DNA from: Ophiobolus disseminans
Taxonomy: Eukaryota > Ascomycota > Dothideomycetes > Pleosporales > Phaeosphaeriaceae
NCBI GenBank assembly: GCA_010093685.1
Contig: MU006227.1
Coordinates: 622,154-686,153, forward strand
Length of the DNA stretch: 64,000 nt
Direction: 5' to 3'
In this document: positions 10,094 to 20,710 of the stretch, one piece after another
How positions within the stretch are numbered: position 1 is the stretch's first letter
Layout: the number at the start of each line of letters is the position of its first letter
Translations under genes and position numbers: made by a program
The notes under the pieces: generated by a model
What the model was told of the DNA's origin: nothing
Databases searched by the model: none
Seen by the model: only the letters and a program-made list of their open reading frames with translations

Positions 10094-11656
10094 CTACCCC
10101 ATCCCCTCCCCCCTCACCACATCCACCTCAACCGTCCTATCAAACCCCACCCCCGCCGCACTAATCCCCTGCAACACTGGCCTGCTCATATCCCCCCAAA
10201 CCCGCTGAATCCTCTTCACACTTTCCAAAAACCTATCCTGCAGCTCCTCATACCCCTCAACCACCAAGCGCCCATCGCGCTTCTTAAACACACCGTCAAC
10301 CATCACGTGCTTGATATCGCTGATGCTGGCGTGCAGCATGATGGCAGCGATGGGATCGGACCAACCGAGCATGGAGGGCGAGCGGCCGTTCCAGATGATC
10401 AGGTCGGCTTTTGCGGCGGGCGCGAGGATGCCGATGTCTGTTCTGTGGAGGGCGAGGGCGCCGTTGCGGGTGGCGAGGAGGAAGGCTTGAGTTACTGACA
10501 TGGGATTATTTGCTGGAAGTTTTTGTCTTTGCACGACGTCTCTATATAGTGTTTGGCGCACGTGCTGTAGCCATATCCGCGCTTGCGTTAAGATGTCGGT
10601 AGAGAAGGTGAAGTGCGTGTCTACGCCCAGCGACGCTTGGTCTTGGATGAGGTGGCTGGTGGGGTGGTCGTGGCCGTAGTGCATTTCCGATTCTGGCGTG
10701 ATGGAGATGTAGTGGTTTGTTTGGCGCAGGAGTTGTTGGGATTGGATGCTGATGTAGCTGGCGTGGGCGAAGATCCAGGGGATCTGGGATTGGTTGAGGA
10801 AGCCGAGGCGGTGGATTTCTTCGGGGGAGTTGGGACTGCCGTATACGCCGCCGTTCGCATGGGTTGTCAGGAGCGAGACGTTGTGTTGCCTGCTTGAACG
10901 TGAGTTTTAGAATCGATATAGATGTTGCTAAATTCACCTTGCGAGGTTTAGGACATCGCTACTTCTCTTCTCGGCGTCGCCGCCCGTTCTACTGTATCCG
11001 TCGTACGCGACGCCCAGGTCCACCCGCAAGTTGAACGCGTTCTCATCATCTGCTAGTCTCCTGAATGTACCGACGGACGCATTCCAAGTGAAATTTCTAT
11101 AATCCGCTAATTGATACGCAAACACGCCCCTCACGCCACTCTCAGTCATTCCCCGCACTGCAGCGTAAGCATGCTCGGTCGACCACATGGAATGTGCATA
11201 ATCCACGATAGTAGTGACGCCTGCGTTGAGCGCTTCATAGTAGCCAAGCAATTGGCCAAGATACACATCTTCTGGTGTAAAGACAGACTGCGCAGGTGAT
11301 CCTGAGCCATACCGAGAAAAGTATTCCAACAGTGTAGTGTTCGAGCCCAGGGTTTTGAATGCCGTCTGCCAGCTGTGGCGGTGGGTGTCAATGAAGCCCG
11401 TCGAGATGATGTCGTTTGTGCTGTTTACAACTGTGAGATTCGAGGGGAGTGGGTTTGGCGGTGCGCCTGTGTAGATGGCCGTGATGGTGGAGCCTTCAAC
11501 TAGAACAGAGCCATTGCGGATGATTTCAAGTGAATTTGTTGCATTGGACCACGATACGACCGTCCCGCCCGTGAAGAGTGTTGCGGCTTGAACAGCGACG
11601 CTATTGAAAGCGAGCAGGAGGCTGCACAATGCAGATATGTGGTTGAACAGCGACAT
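10094..11656 (-). CDS. secreted metal-dependent amidohydrolase (cytosine deaminase/TrzA-like)
   Basis: Exons 11656-10938 and 10889-10094 flank a 48-bp intron and give 504 residues. The N-terminus (MSLFNHISALCSLLLAFNSV..AQA) is a clear signal peptide, unusual for this family, which is mostly cytosolic. The amidohydrolase fold is marked by GFIDTHRHSWQ (H92 and H94, the HxH metal ligands), TTHANGG (H250), a further His-rich stretch (HYGHDHPTSH), FSTDI with the probable catalytic and metal Asp, and the C-terminal ADLIIWNGRSP strand of the composite beta domain. Several N-x-S/T sites fit secretion. The family hydrolyses C-N bonds in purines, pyrimidines, triazines or similar; the substrate is unknown. 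It lies downstream of, and on the same strand as, a Zn2Cys6 regulator. Confidence 0.85.
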
Positions 11657-11982
11657 GACGCGCGCGCGTAAAGCTCAGCCAGTGTGGTGGTTGATGGACC
11701 GTTTTCTCGTCAAACACGCATCGAAAGAGCGTTGAACAGCATGCGAGAATTGAGCGTGTCCTGTCAAGTCTTCACATGTTTCGCGAGTCAGGCACCCGCA
11801 TCACAGCGGGAGAGCCCATGTTAATGACGTAAATTGCCGAAGCCAAGGTGAAGATACGACTTGGCAGTATTAGTGTGGAAACAGCCTCGAAATGTCTTAA
11901 AGTTCAACTTCCCCGAGTGTATCATCCCATACGACTCCCTATGTGCTCGTCAAATCTCTACCGCTGAACGGTTGTTGATTAC
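11657..11982. other. intergenic spacer between same-strand genes
   Basis: Promoter of the amidohydrolase and 3' end of the Zn2Cys6 regulator. No coding signal and no copy of the composite motif found further upstream at 14.2-14.7 kb. Confidence 0.4.
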
Positions 11983-14191
11983 TCAACAGTTCAACATGTT
12001 GAAAGCCAAATTTTGGTCATCTACGCCGCTGAAAAGGCTGTCGAAAAGTGAATCATTGATGCTTTGCAAGGTCCAGTCATCAAGCGTGTCGAAGTTTCCA
12101 AGGCCATGCGCATTGTAGTTGTATGTTTCGGTGCCTGCGAATGATGACTGTGGCTGGTGCGACCACTGATTGTCGCCATTCAACAAAGTCGCCTGGTTCG
12201 ATCCGACCGCATCGTTGATTAGCGCTGGGATATCCGTCGGCATGGTGGATCCGGATTGTGGAAAGTGAGAGCTTGGAGTTGGTTTGGGTTGTAGATCGAT
12301 GGTGCCGAAATATGGTATGCGAATCTTATACGCTTTTTCGCCGTAGACGTAACCTTCATGACACTCAGCTGCTGCTGCATCGCTCGCGTTGGTGGTGGTG
12401 CTATACTCCGTGCCACTGAAGGCATTGGCTTCGACCGCAAGAAGATGCTTCATGATGAGTACAATTCTCACAGCGATGGCGTCGTCCTCCATGCATAATA
12501 GGATGTCTAGAAGACGCTCCATCAGTCCGCGGTCTCGTAAGCGATTGTTCACAAGAGCTTTGGAAGCGTTGCTGTTTCCTTGCACTGGATTGTCCAGGCT
12601 TCGAGCGCTGACGTGAGCGACGCACAGCATCGTGAAGGCCATGGAGGCAATGTAATCCATACCGCGACAATAGAAACGGCCATCGTTCCATGTCCGGAAA
12701 GCGATGTAGAGGGACAGGATATCACGACACGTAGTTACCACCGTCAACTTGCTATGGTCGTACTCCGAATGCTGGCACGAGTGTAACATAAATGGTAGAT
12801 GTAATCGTAGGACGAGGTGATGATATGCGAGTTGGTAATTGACGCGGCCAATCTCCTGATAGGAACTTGCTGCATCTTTAGCACTGTGCCGGAAATCGGG
12901 AATTAACCACCATTGAGGCGGCATCGTGGCGGCGGCATCCTGCAATAGTTGGTCTATCTCTGGTATGTCTGCAGCTTGCTTGATGATAGACGTTCCATCC
13001 TTTCTCTCCAGAATGCGGTCGGCGATGACGCACAACATGCGCCCTAGCCGCTCAATTGGTTGACATTCCGCAATCGCTTCCGGTATGAGCGCCTTCGTCT
13101 CAAATGAGGACCGTGGGAGACCTAGCATTACTGACAAGTAACAGTCCATGTTGAAGACGACAAAAATTACTTCGTTGGGAGCAAAGCTAGTCTTCGTTGT
13201 CGGGTCGAGAAACTTAGGAGATATTGACCGGGAATTCCGATGGAGACCCATCATCTGTGCTACAGCAGTTGCCCGACGTATGGCCATCCATGCGCGATGA
13301 AGATATCCGGAGTAGTTGAAGATCATAGCCTCAATCAAGATGCAGTCAAGACCCTCAACGGAAGCAGTCAGCTCGTCATTTGTTGTCACGAGCCTAGTGG
13401 CAGTGTCAAATACACGAGACAAAATCTCCCGGAAATGCTGTCGTGACGGCGCTAGCATATCGGACGTCGAAAGTGCACCTTGCAGCAGACTAGCTAGGTA
13501 AAGAAGCTTACGTACAATCAACACAGGGTGGGAACCTGGAGGCGGTAGTTGTAGCATATTCCGTGATGACAATGGTGCCTGTCTGGTTTCGGGGGACTCG
13601 GCGCATATCGTCATGTGCAGATGCGTTGCAAGGCCTACAGGAAGTGCGTAGATCTGTGCAAGATCCTGTTGTGTTGGCCATGCTGCAACGAGATCATGCG
13701 CCAGGCCGGTGTAATGATTAGTCAGGGGTGTCTCCGTCATCTGCAACGTCCTCGCAGGTGTAGGTAGACCTTCCAAGAATAGGACGGGCGTGTCACCATT
13801 ATGACTTGACAGACTCTGTCATCACGTGAGACCACGAAGGTAGACAAGTTTCCTGGGTACATACTAACGAGTTCCTAGACTCTGTAGTGCGATACTGACG
13901 TTCTTTGGCGATCGAATCCGACTGAAGTGGTTGACCACCTTGGGCAATTAGTCGCTCCAGGAGGTCTTCCACCCTGCTTAGACGTGCCTCTATCCCATGG
14001 CTGAGTTTCTGAGGCGGTGAGTCTGGATCAGCAACATATTCCTGGCTGATACACGTAGTCTTCCGCCGAACGCAATTGTTGCACACCGTATTCGTGGGTA
14101 GCGCAAAGATGCAGCGAACTTTCCGCTTTTTGCATTCCCAACAGCTTTGGGTGCCTTTGCGAACCTTCCGTCGTTTCGCTGTGGGCTCCAT
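11983..14191 (-). CDS. Zn2Cys6 binuclear-cluster transcription factor with fungal middle-homology region
   Basis: Exons 14191-13865 and 13815-11983, split by a 49-bp intron (gtatgt..gatgacag), give 719 residues. The ATG at 14191 starts MEPTAKRRKVRKG; the frame is open further upstream but has no ATG. Cysteines 17, 20, 27, 37, 40 and 47 form C-x2-C-x6-C-x9-C-x2-C-x6-C. A short coiled-coil (IEARLSRVEDLLERLIAQ) follows, as in dimeric GAL4-type proteins. The second exon carries the helical fungal-specific regulatory domain (for example DCILIEAMIFNYSGYLHRAW and NMDCYLSVMLGLPR) and an acidic/aromatic C-terminus that could be the activation region. It is divergent from an NmrA-like gene and upstream of an amidohydrolase, so a local pathway regulator is plausible; that is inference. 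Confidence 0.92.
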
Positions 14192-14249
14192 TTCGCCTGG
14201 GCTCGGGTTGCGTTCCACGTGGTTTGAGTGTTGGTGCCCAGGTGTCACG

Positions 14250-14281
14250 TCGGTCGAAAGCCCCGAACCTCGGTGGGTGAC
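14250..14281 (+). promoter_or_regulatory. composite motif copy 1 in divergent promoter
   Basis: tcggtcgaaa, a 6-bp gap, then aacctcggtggg and tgac. The parts recur in the same order and strand at 14648-14670 without the gap. It contains CGG/CCG triplets as bound by Zn2Cys6 proteins. It sits 59 bp upstream of the regulator's start codon. Confidence 0.45.
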
Positions 14282-14647
14282 GCTTGCCGATTTAGTGCAA
14301 GCACCGAGGCCCAACCTGATGTCCGCGAAGCTTCGTCCGCATTATATTTACATTTCCAGCCCCCGAGAAATCATACCTCAGTGCTTCTCTTAGACGGGTT
14401 CACAATCGTGAAAGTCAACTCATTCGAGACAGAAGTTGTCTAAGCAGAAAGCTTCACCTTTACTCAGATGAATAAAAAGCTGGATCAAACCCTCACCAAA
14501 GAACACTTGACTACTTACCAAGGTCTCTTCTTGTGACATGCCAAATTCGAATCTGATATTCTGACATGCGAGGATGCCATGGATCATTGGAAATAGGCCA
14601 GCTAGTGAGCCCTTTCAACCATCTTGCTGTGTCGCTCTTGGGGCCGT

Positions 14648-14670
14648 TCGGTCGAAACCTCGGTGGTGAC
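14648..14670 (+). promoter_or_regulatory. composite motif copy 2 in divergent promoter
   Basis: tcggtcgaaacctcggtgg followed by tgac, matching copy 1 with the 6-bp spacer removed. It lies about 118 bp before the NmrA-like ATG and just upstream of a TATA-like ggttataac (14671-14682). Confidence 0.45.
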
Positions 14671-14787
14671 TGGGTTATAACTTGAGCAACATTCCGTCGT
14701 ACTCAATCTCTATAAAGCATTCAATTAAAAGTCTTCCATATATCTTCAACATATCCTACCCGTTACGCCATCAAACAAGGCTTCAAA

Positions 14788-15901
14788 ATGGTCAGAATCG
14801 CAATCGCAGGCGGCGCCGGCAGTACGTCTTCCCTCTGACATTCGCAACGACATCTCTAACAAACGTCTTTAGACGTAGCATCCGAGATCATCGACGCCCT
14901 CGTCGCTACGAAGAAGCACGAGATCGTGATCCTCACACGCAGGGATCCGCCCAGCACCGCTACCTCTGGCGTCACGTACGCAAAGACGAGCTACGAGGGT
15001 GTGAACGAGCTCGCAGACATCTTCAAAAATGTGCACACTGTGCTGTCTTTTCTCGCGCCGTTTGACCAGGAGAAAGGCATCGAGGCGCAGAAGAAGGTTA
15101 TCGATGCGTCCGTTCAAGCCGGCGTCAAGCGCTTTGCACCCAGTGAATGGATCGGGTGAGTAACAGAAAATCGCTGGCATACGTACAATGTGCTCACCAT
15201 GTTGCGTGTAGGGCCGGCATTGACCACATGTCGTGGTACACCTTCAAAGGCGCCGCACGCACTTACCTGGCCGAGCTCAACGCCTCCTCCAAGGTCCTCG
15301 AGTATTGCCTCTTCCAGCCCGGCTTCTTCACGGACTACCTGAGCAGTCCGTACAGGTTAGCCAAGCACGTCAAGGCGATTGAGACGCCATGGGACTTTGA
15401 GAGGCGCCGGATGCTCCTGCCGGAGGGAGCTGACGATGCCGTGATGGTGTTCACGACGGTCCAGGATTTGGCGAATGTCGTGGCCCGGGCTGTAGAGTAT
15501 GAAGGTGTCTGGCCTGTCGACGGGGGTATCACGGGCAGTAGGTTGACGGTCAAGCAGCTCGTGGCGCTGGGGGAGAAACTTCGTGGTTTGTCAACCATTC
15601 CCTAGTTGCATCTCGATGCTAACCAATGCGCACTACAGGACGCACTTTCGATGTGTCCACCTTCAGCGCAGAGTCGCTTGAAGCAGGGACTTGGGAGCCC
15701 AAATGGCTCCCTCGCATCGATCACCCGTCTCTTCCGATTGAACAAATCGAGGCTATGTCCAAGGTGATAACCGCGGGCCTGTTGCTCGCTTTGAAGGCAA
15801 ACGCATTCGATGTTAGTGACGGGTGGAACAAGTTGCTCCCGGATTACAAGTTTGAGGATGCGGAGACGTTCTTGGCGGAGGTGTGGAAAGGCAAGTCGTA
15901 G
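14788..15901 (+). CDS. NmrA-like / isoflavone-reductase-type NAD(P)-binding protein
   Basis: Four exons (14788-14821, 14873-15155, 15212-15585, 15639-15901) with 51-56 bp introns give 317 residues; phases agree at every junction. The Rossmann start MVRIAIAGGAGNVASE carries the G-x-x-G nucleotide-binding turn, spliced across intron 1. KRFAPSEWIG and FQPGFFTDYL are typical of the NmrA / isoflavone-reductase branch of atypical short-chain dehydrogenases. Members are either NAD(P)H-dependent reductases of aromatic compounds or redox sensors acting on regulators. The fungal NmrA-like group lacks a reliable catalytic signature, so I leave the reaction open. It is divergent from the Zn2Cys6 gene and shares its motif-bearing promoter. 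Confidence 0.88.
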
Positions 15902-16811
15902 GGGGGTCAAAGTGATATTGGTGAGCGGGGTAGAAGGGTCAGAGATGCATAATCATTCTTTTAGTAATGCAGTTCCTGGTGTTCTAGGCATGAGTACATC
16001 GAGTATGTTTGTTGTGGTGATGGAAACTTGATTGCTAGGATGACGACGAAAGAACGGTACGCTTGTATGAAATCATGACGTCGAACACATGGCCGTTCCA
16101 TGGTTTTGTCAGGGGTAATCAATTGCGAAAATGATGACGATGCAGCAATGTGCTTCCTGAGATGTTGGAGAAGGTGTGTTAAGATGGGCAAACAAGAAAG
16201 ACGATAGATGATACGGAGGTATAAAAGGGCCGAGCCGTGACCCCTTTCACACGTCCCGTGATGTGCATGCAGCCAGGAACAGGTTAGTGAAAATCGGGTC
16301 GGCGTGTGTTGGACCAATCCCGTGCAATGTCAGGCGTTTCAGGACTCGCAGGGGGAAGGCGCGCTCGGGCTTGGGGATGCGACTTCCAAGAAGCGTCCCC
16401 AAAATAAATCATAGAGGGCAATACACACCACAACCACCACCCCGCCGACACTCGCACTCTTGCCCTAGACACGCCATATCGCTATTCACTCCCGTCTCGC
16501 TGTCCGCCACGCTGAACCCCCGCGCGACCTGCATGCTTGTGAAACATCCGCGCCCGCACTCCGACACCACCTCCGCCGCACCTCACCGCACGCTCCTTCC
16601 CCGGGAAACGAACAAACACCGAATGCGATAACTCGCCGAAACGACACCATCTGCTTTCGCGCGGACATCCCTCTGCAACGACGTGGCAGTGCGCACAGCC
16701 GCTTGCGCCGGGCATCCCTCGCATCGATTGCGCCTCCTTGGCTTGGCGACAGCTGGACATTGTAAACCTGGCTGCAATACGGCGCAAACACCCCCCCAGG
16801 AATGAGCTAGG
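15902..16811. other. intergenic, no gene seen
   Basis: 3' region of the NmrA-like gene and the long promoter/leader of the Tea4-like gene. The 16.44-16.62 kb part is C-rich on the plus strand, as fungal leaders often are. Minus-strand open frames in 16.48-17.27 kb are antisense to Tea4 and its leader and show no family features. Confidence 0.4.
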
Positions 16812-19800
16812 ATGACGCGACCCCAGATAATCAGAGCAGGTACGACCATGGAACCGAGGAAGGCGCGTATGGGAGAGCCAGCTGCTAACAATGGGTAGAC
16901 ACGCTGGACCTGCAAGACAAAACATCGCCCACCGCCAAAGACCATTCGCAGCAGCCCGAACATGGCGCCCCACTTGGAAATGGGCCTGCCGCACCCCACC
17001 AGCAGGCGTCTCTGCGCCAAGTGGTCGAGGAGCGCAACGACGAGGAAGCGCGACTGCAGAATGCCTGGGGCAGGGCTGGGGAGCGGCTGCGGGACGATCC
17101 AGGCTCCGACGATGAGCGCACCCTCGTCAACAGCGCCATCAGCCAGAGAAACAAGCAGCAGGACGAGCAGGCTATCAGGCTGAATGGCGGCATATCGGCC
17201 GACGGCGACGACGACGACGACATGCAGGATGCCGACGCCGAGGAGGACATGGACGACGACGACATGATGGACAAGATTTCGAGCTCGCCCTCGATAGACG
17301 ATGGTGGGTATTCTCTACCTCTTCAACCCCCAAAATGGCCGCCGCGTAGGGGGAGTTTGACTCCGCAGTCCTCTCCAATGCGCTCGCCAGCTTCTTCCTC
17401 CCCCTTCACGACAACCCCCATTCATTTTCCTATCTCTATCGCCAATGCTCGACGGAAATACGATTTCACGACCATCGACGCAACTCATGTACCAAATTCT
17501 CCTTTACGATCAAGTCCAATTCCTATTTCATCCCCACCCCAGAAAAACGATTCCCAGTCAACGGAGCATCATCGCGGTGAGTATGCCTGGACACGGACCA
17601 ACAGCCAAGAGGACGATTCGGATTCTAGCCTCGACATCACCATGAGCCCGAGGTCTAAACAGCGGCAGGTGGTGGAGCGACGACTTCGTATTGTGCGAGA
17701 AGACTCGCAGGCATCCTGCTTTTCCGATCTGGATGAGGACGAGGCAAGTAACATGCTACGGCCGATGAAACGCCCAATTGTTGTCTACCGAGATGACCCA
17801 TTTCTGGAACCTCTTGAAGCGGCTCATGCATCTCCGCCCCGGACGGCTAACGGCACTCCTCCACCCACAGTACAGCATTCGGACGACGATGAATCTTGGA
17901 CCACCGACAGCGACGCCGACTCCTGGCACGAGGACATGGACAAAGATGATGATGCATCCAATGACGTCTCCTTCTCTGATGACCCACGATTTATCGACTC
18001 AGGCTGGGGAGGCGAATGCTTACGAGAAACAGAGGATATTGATTTTGAATTCGTTTACGCACTCCACACTTTTGTTGCGACTGTAGAAGGTCAGGCGAAT
18101 GCAACAAAGGGAGACACGATGGTTCTCCTGGATGATAGTAACAGCTACTGGTGGCTTGTCCGCGTTGTCAAAGACAGCAGTATAGGTAGGTGGTAAAAGT
18201 CGGGCAAGAAACCTCTGCTTACCCGGTGTCCAGGATACCTACCGGCAGAACACATCGAAACTCCCACAGAACGACTAGCGCGATTGAACAAGCACAGAAA
18301 TATCGATTTATCGGCCACCATGCTTGGCGACACCGCTGTGAAGTCCAAAAATCCCCTCAAGCAGGCCATGCGGAGACGAAACGCCAAAACCGTGCAATTT
18401 GGAACGCCGACGTATGTCGAGGCCTCAGATTACGACTATTCGTCCGATGAAGATGGTGGCGAACTATTCGGCGGACCGGAACCGAAACAAGTACAGCAAC
18501 AACAGCAGCAGCAAGAGGCCGAGACCGCTGAGCCTGAGCAGCAGGAAGATCTGAAAGTGCAGCCACTCAAAGTTGCTGGCGCCAAGCCAGAGGGTCAGAC
18601 TCAAATTGAGGGCAGCGCTCGTGCCTCGGGTGACGAAGTGCGGAACGATGAAGAGAGGCAGAGAGCCAGCGAGGACGTTGATCGGCCGTTGGATCCCAAA
18701 GTCTCGCGAAATGGCACGTTACGAAACACCGACTCCTTCTTCAGGGATGAGAATACGGAGACGCGCAAGATCACTCTCACGCCAAATCTACTGCGTGACG
18801 ATTCAAGCACATCAACCACTGGCTCTCGCGAACGCGGGCCAAGCCTGGAGAGTCTAGAGAAGAATGGCTTTGCAGATAAGGTCAAAGATGACAAGAAGAA
18901 GAAAGAGAAAAAGGCGGGCATGCTCAGTGGGCTCTTCAAACGAAAAGACAAGAAAGGCAAGGGCCAACTTGATTCCACAGACAGCGACATGGAGAAGCAG
19001 TCAGAGGAAGTGGATCGAGGCTCTCCGTCGTCTAAACCATCAGATGAGCTAGCATCGGAGCGCTCGTCTGCTGAGCAGCTTGCACCACAAAGGCAGACAA
19101 GCAAGGGCAAACTGCAGAAGGCTCCACGCGGTCGAGACGATTCCCCACAGACGACAAAAGGTATCCTTAAACAAGATAGCCCTACTGAAGCCACGTCACA
19201 ATCAGTTGCACCAGCAGATGCATCTGGCAGGCCTCAACAAACTTCGACCATGCGCTTAGTTCCTTCAGAGCAAGACCAAGCTGGACGGCCGTCTGTAGAA
19301 GAGAAGCCCACGTCCAGGAACCCGTTCAGCTCGAATCATCCTTCCCAACAGAACAACCCAAAGCCCGAACAAGTCAAGAAGGCGAAAAGCCGGATTCAAC
19401 TGGACGATTTTGACACAGACGAAGACGAAGACAGCGATCCATTTGCCGATCCTGATGCTCAGACGAAAACCAGTCAACCCGAATCGGCCGAGCCCACAGG
19501 ACGCCTTTCTGAGTCGCCGGTCCATGTCTCAGCGGCGGATGCGCAACCCTCGAGCAAGGCACAGGTGCAGGAGCGGGAAAGAGAACCAGACTCGCAACAA
19601 CCACCAGGTCTTACGCAAGACACTTCAAGTCAAGAAACGAGCTCTCCCGTGTCGACACCCACACCAGATGACAGCCCCATGAAAACAATTCCTGAAAACT
19701 CACCGCTCTCCATCAACACACGCTCTCAGCACACGTCCTCGCCAACACACCTCTCGCCTACAGGCGCTACAACCATCCCTCCACCCTCCCGCCCCGCTCC

Positions 19801-20158
19801 CACACCCTCGAAAGCAATTGACCACGACTCCTCCTCACCAGCCCCACATTCCTCCGAGAGCACCCAGCTCCCTCCATGGTCCGACGCCGCGCTCCGCTCC
19901 TACCTCGACGACAGCACCGACGTCCGAGACATGCTGCTCGTTGTTAACGACACGACCGGCGTCGTCCCCGTGGGCCGCGACCATCCTATTATGAGTAGCT
20001 TGTTCGTCGAGGAGACCAAGACGGTACAAGGGATGAGCACGGAACTCGATCGCTTGTTGAACGGGTTGATGGAGAAGCGCATGAAGCGGAATGGCAGTGC
20101 GGCGAGTAAGAATAGTACGGCGACGGGGAGGAGCGCAGCGGGGAGTTCGTTGAGATAG
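16812..20158 (+). CDS. tea4: Tea4/Bud14-like SH3 cell-end polarity protein, PP1-docking
   Basis: Three exons (16812-16839, 16899-18185, 18234-20158) give 1079 residues. The 28-bp first exon (MTRPQIIRA) was chosen because its donor (gcag|gtacga) and the acceptor aatgggtag keep frame and no ATG exists in the open part of exon 2's start. An SH3 domain (about residues 390-447, FVYALHTFVATVEGQ .. SYWWLVRV .. GYLPAEHIE) is split by intron 2. KTVQF at about 490-494 fits the RVxF motif that docks type 1 phosphatase, matching fission yeast Tea4, which recruits Dis2 to cell ends. The rest is low-complexity, acidic and Ser/Pro-rich, with a Gln run (near 18495) and a conserved-looking C-terminal block (ALRSYLDDSTDVRDMLLVVND). 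Role: linking microtubule tip markers to actin polarity in hyphal tips. Confidence 0.9.
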
Positions 20159-20710
20159 AGAAGCGGAGTGGGGCTTTTGGTTCTTGTTGCTTATACCCTA
20201 GGGACCATCTTTTGACTTTGGCGTTGCGGTGGGGGTCATGCGGCATGAAATTTGGGTTGCTTTTGGTGGGTGGGGATTTTTGCTCTTCTATAGCGTGTAT
20301 GCTGGCTGTCGTGGGTGGTACGGCGTCGCATTCGGGGTTTTCCGCATGGCGGATGGTATATCATTTGCTTTTCCGATTCTCTAATTGTTCTTGTCTGAGC
20401 AGTTTTCTTTTCTGGCGCCACTTTCTTCACCTGCTGTGTGCTGTAGGATACTTCTTTTACGAGGGTGAGGGGTTTTGTACGTGTATGAATCTCGATATCA
20501 TTCACAGCGAGATGCTCATCTACATCATACAGCGACACACTTCGATCGTTTGTTTCCAAAGCTTTTGCACTGTCGGTTGTTACCTTCCTGTCCACCCAGT
20601 ACGCCCTTTCAAGACACGAGGAGTATATAAACCCCTCTCCGCCCCATCCTCTCCCTTTTTATACCATGCATTAAAAACTTTGCTTCTCGAAAAAACTGTA
20701 CGAACCGACC
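20159..20710. other. Tea4 3' region, no gene seen
   Basis: T-rich sequence without recognisable coding features. A plus-strand open frame (20212-21033) begins here but runs into the tandem array and is treated as chance. Confidence 0.4.

Noticed and set aside
16482..17274. several long minus-strand open frames
   Set aside because: Antisense to the Tea4 leader and exon 2. Ser/Arg-rich translation mirrors the Asp/Ser codons of the real gene.
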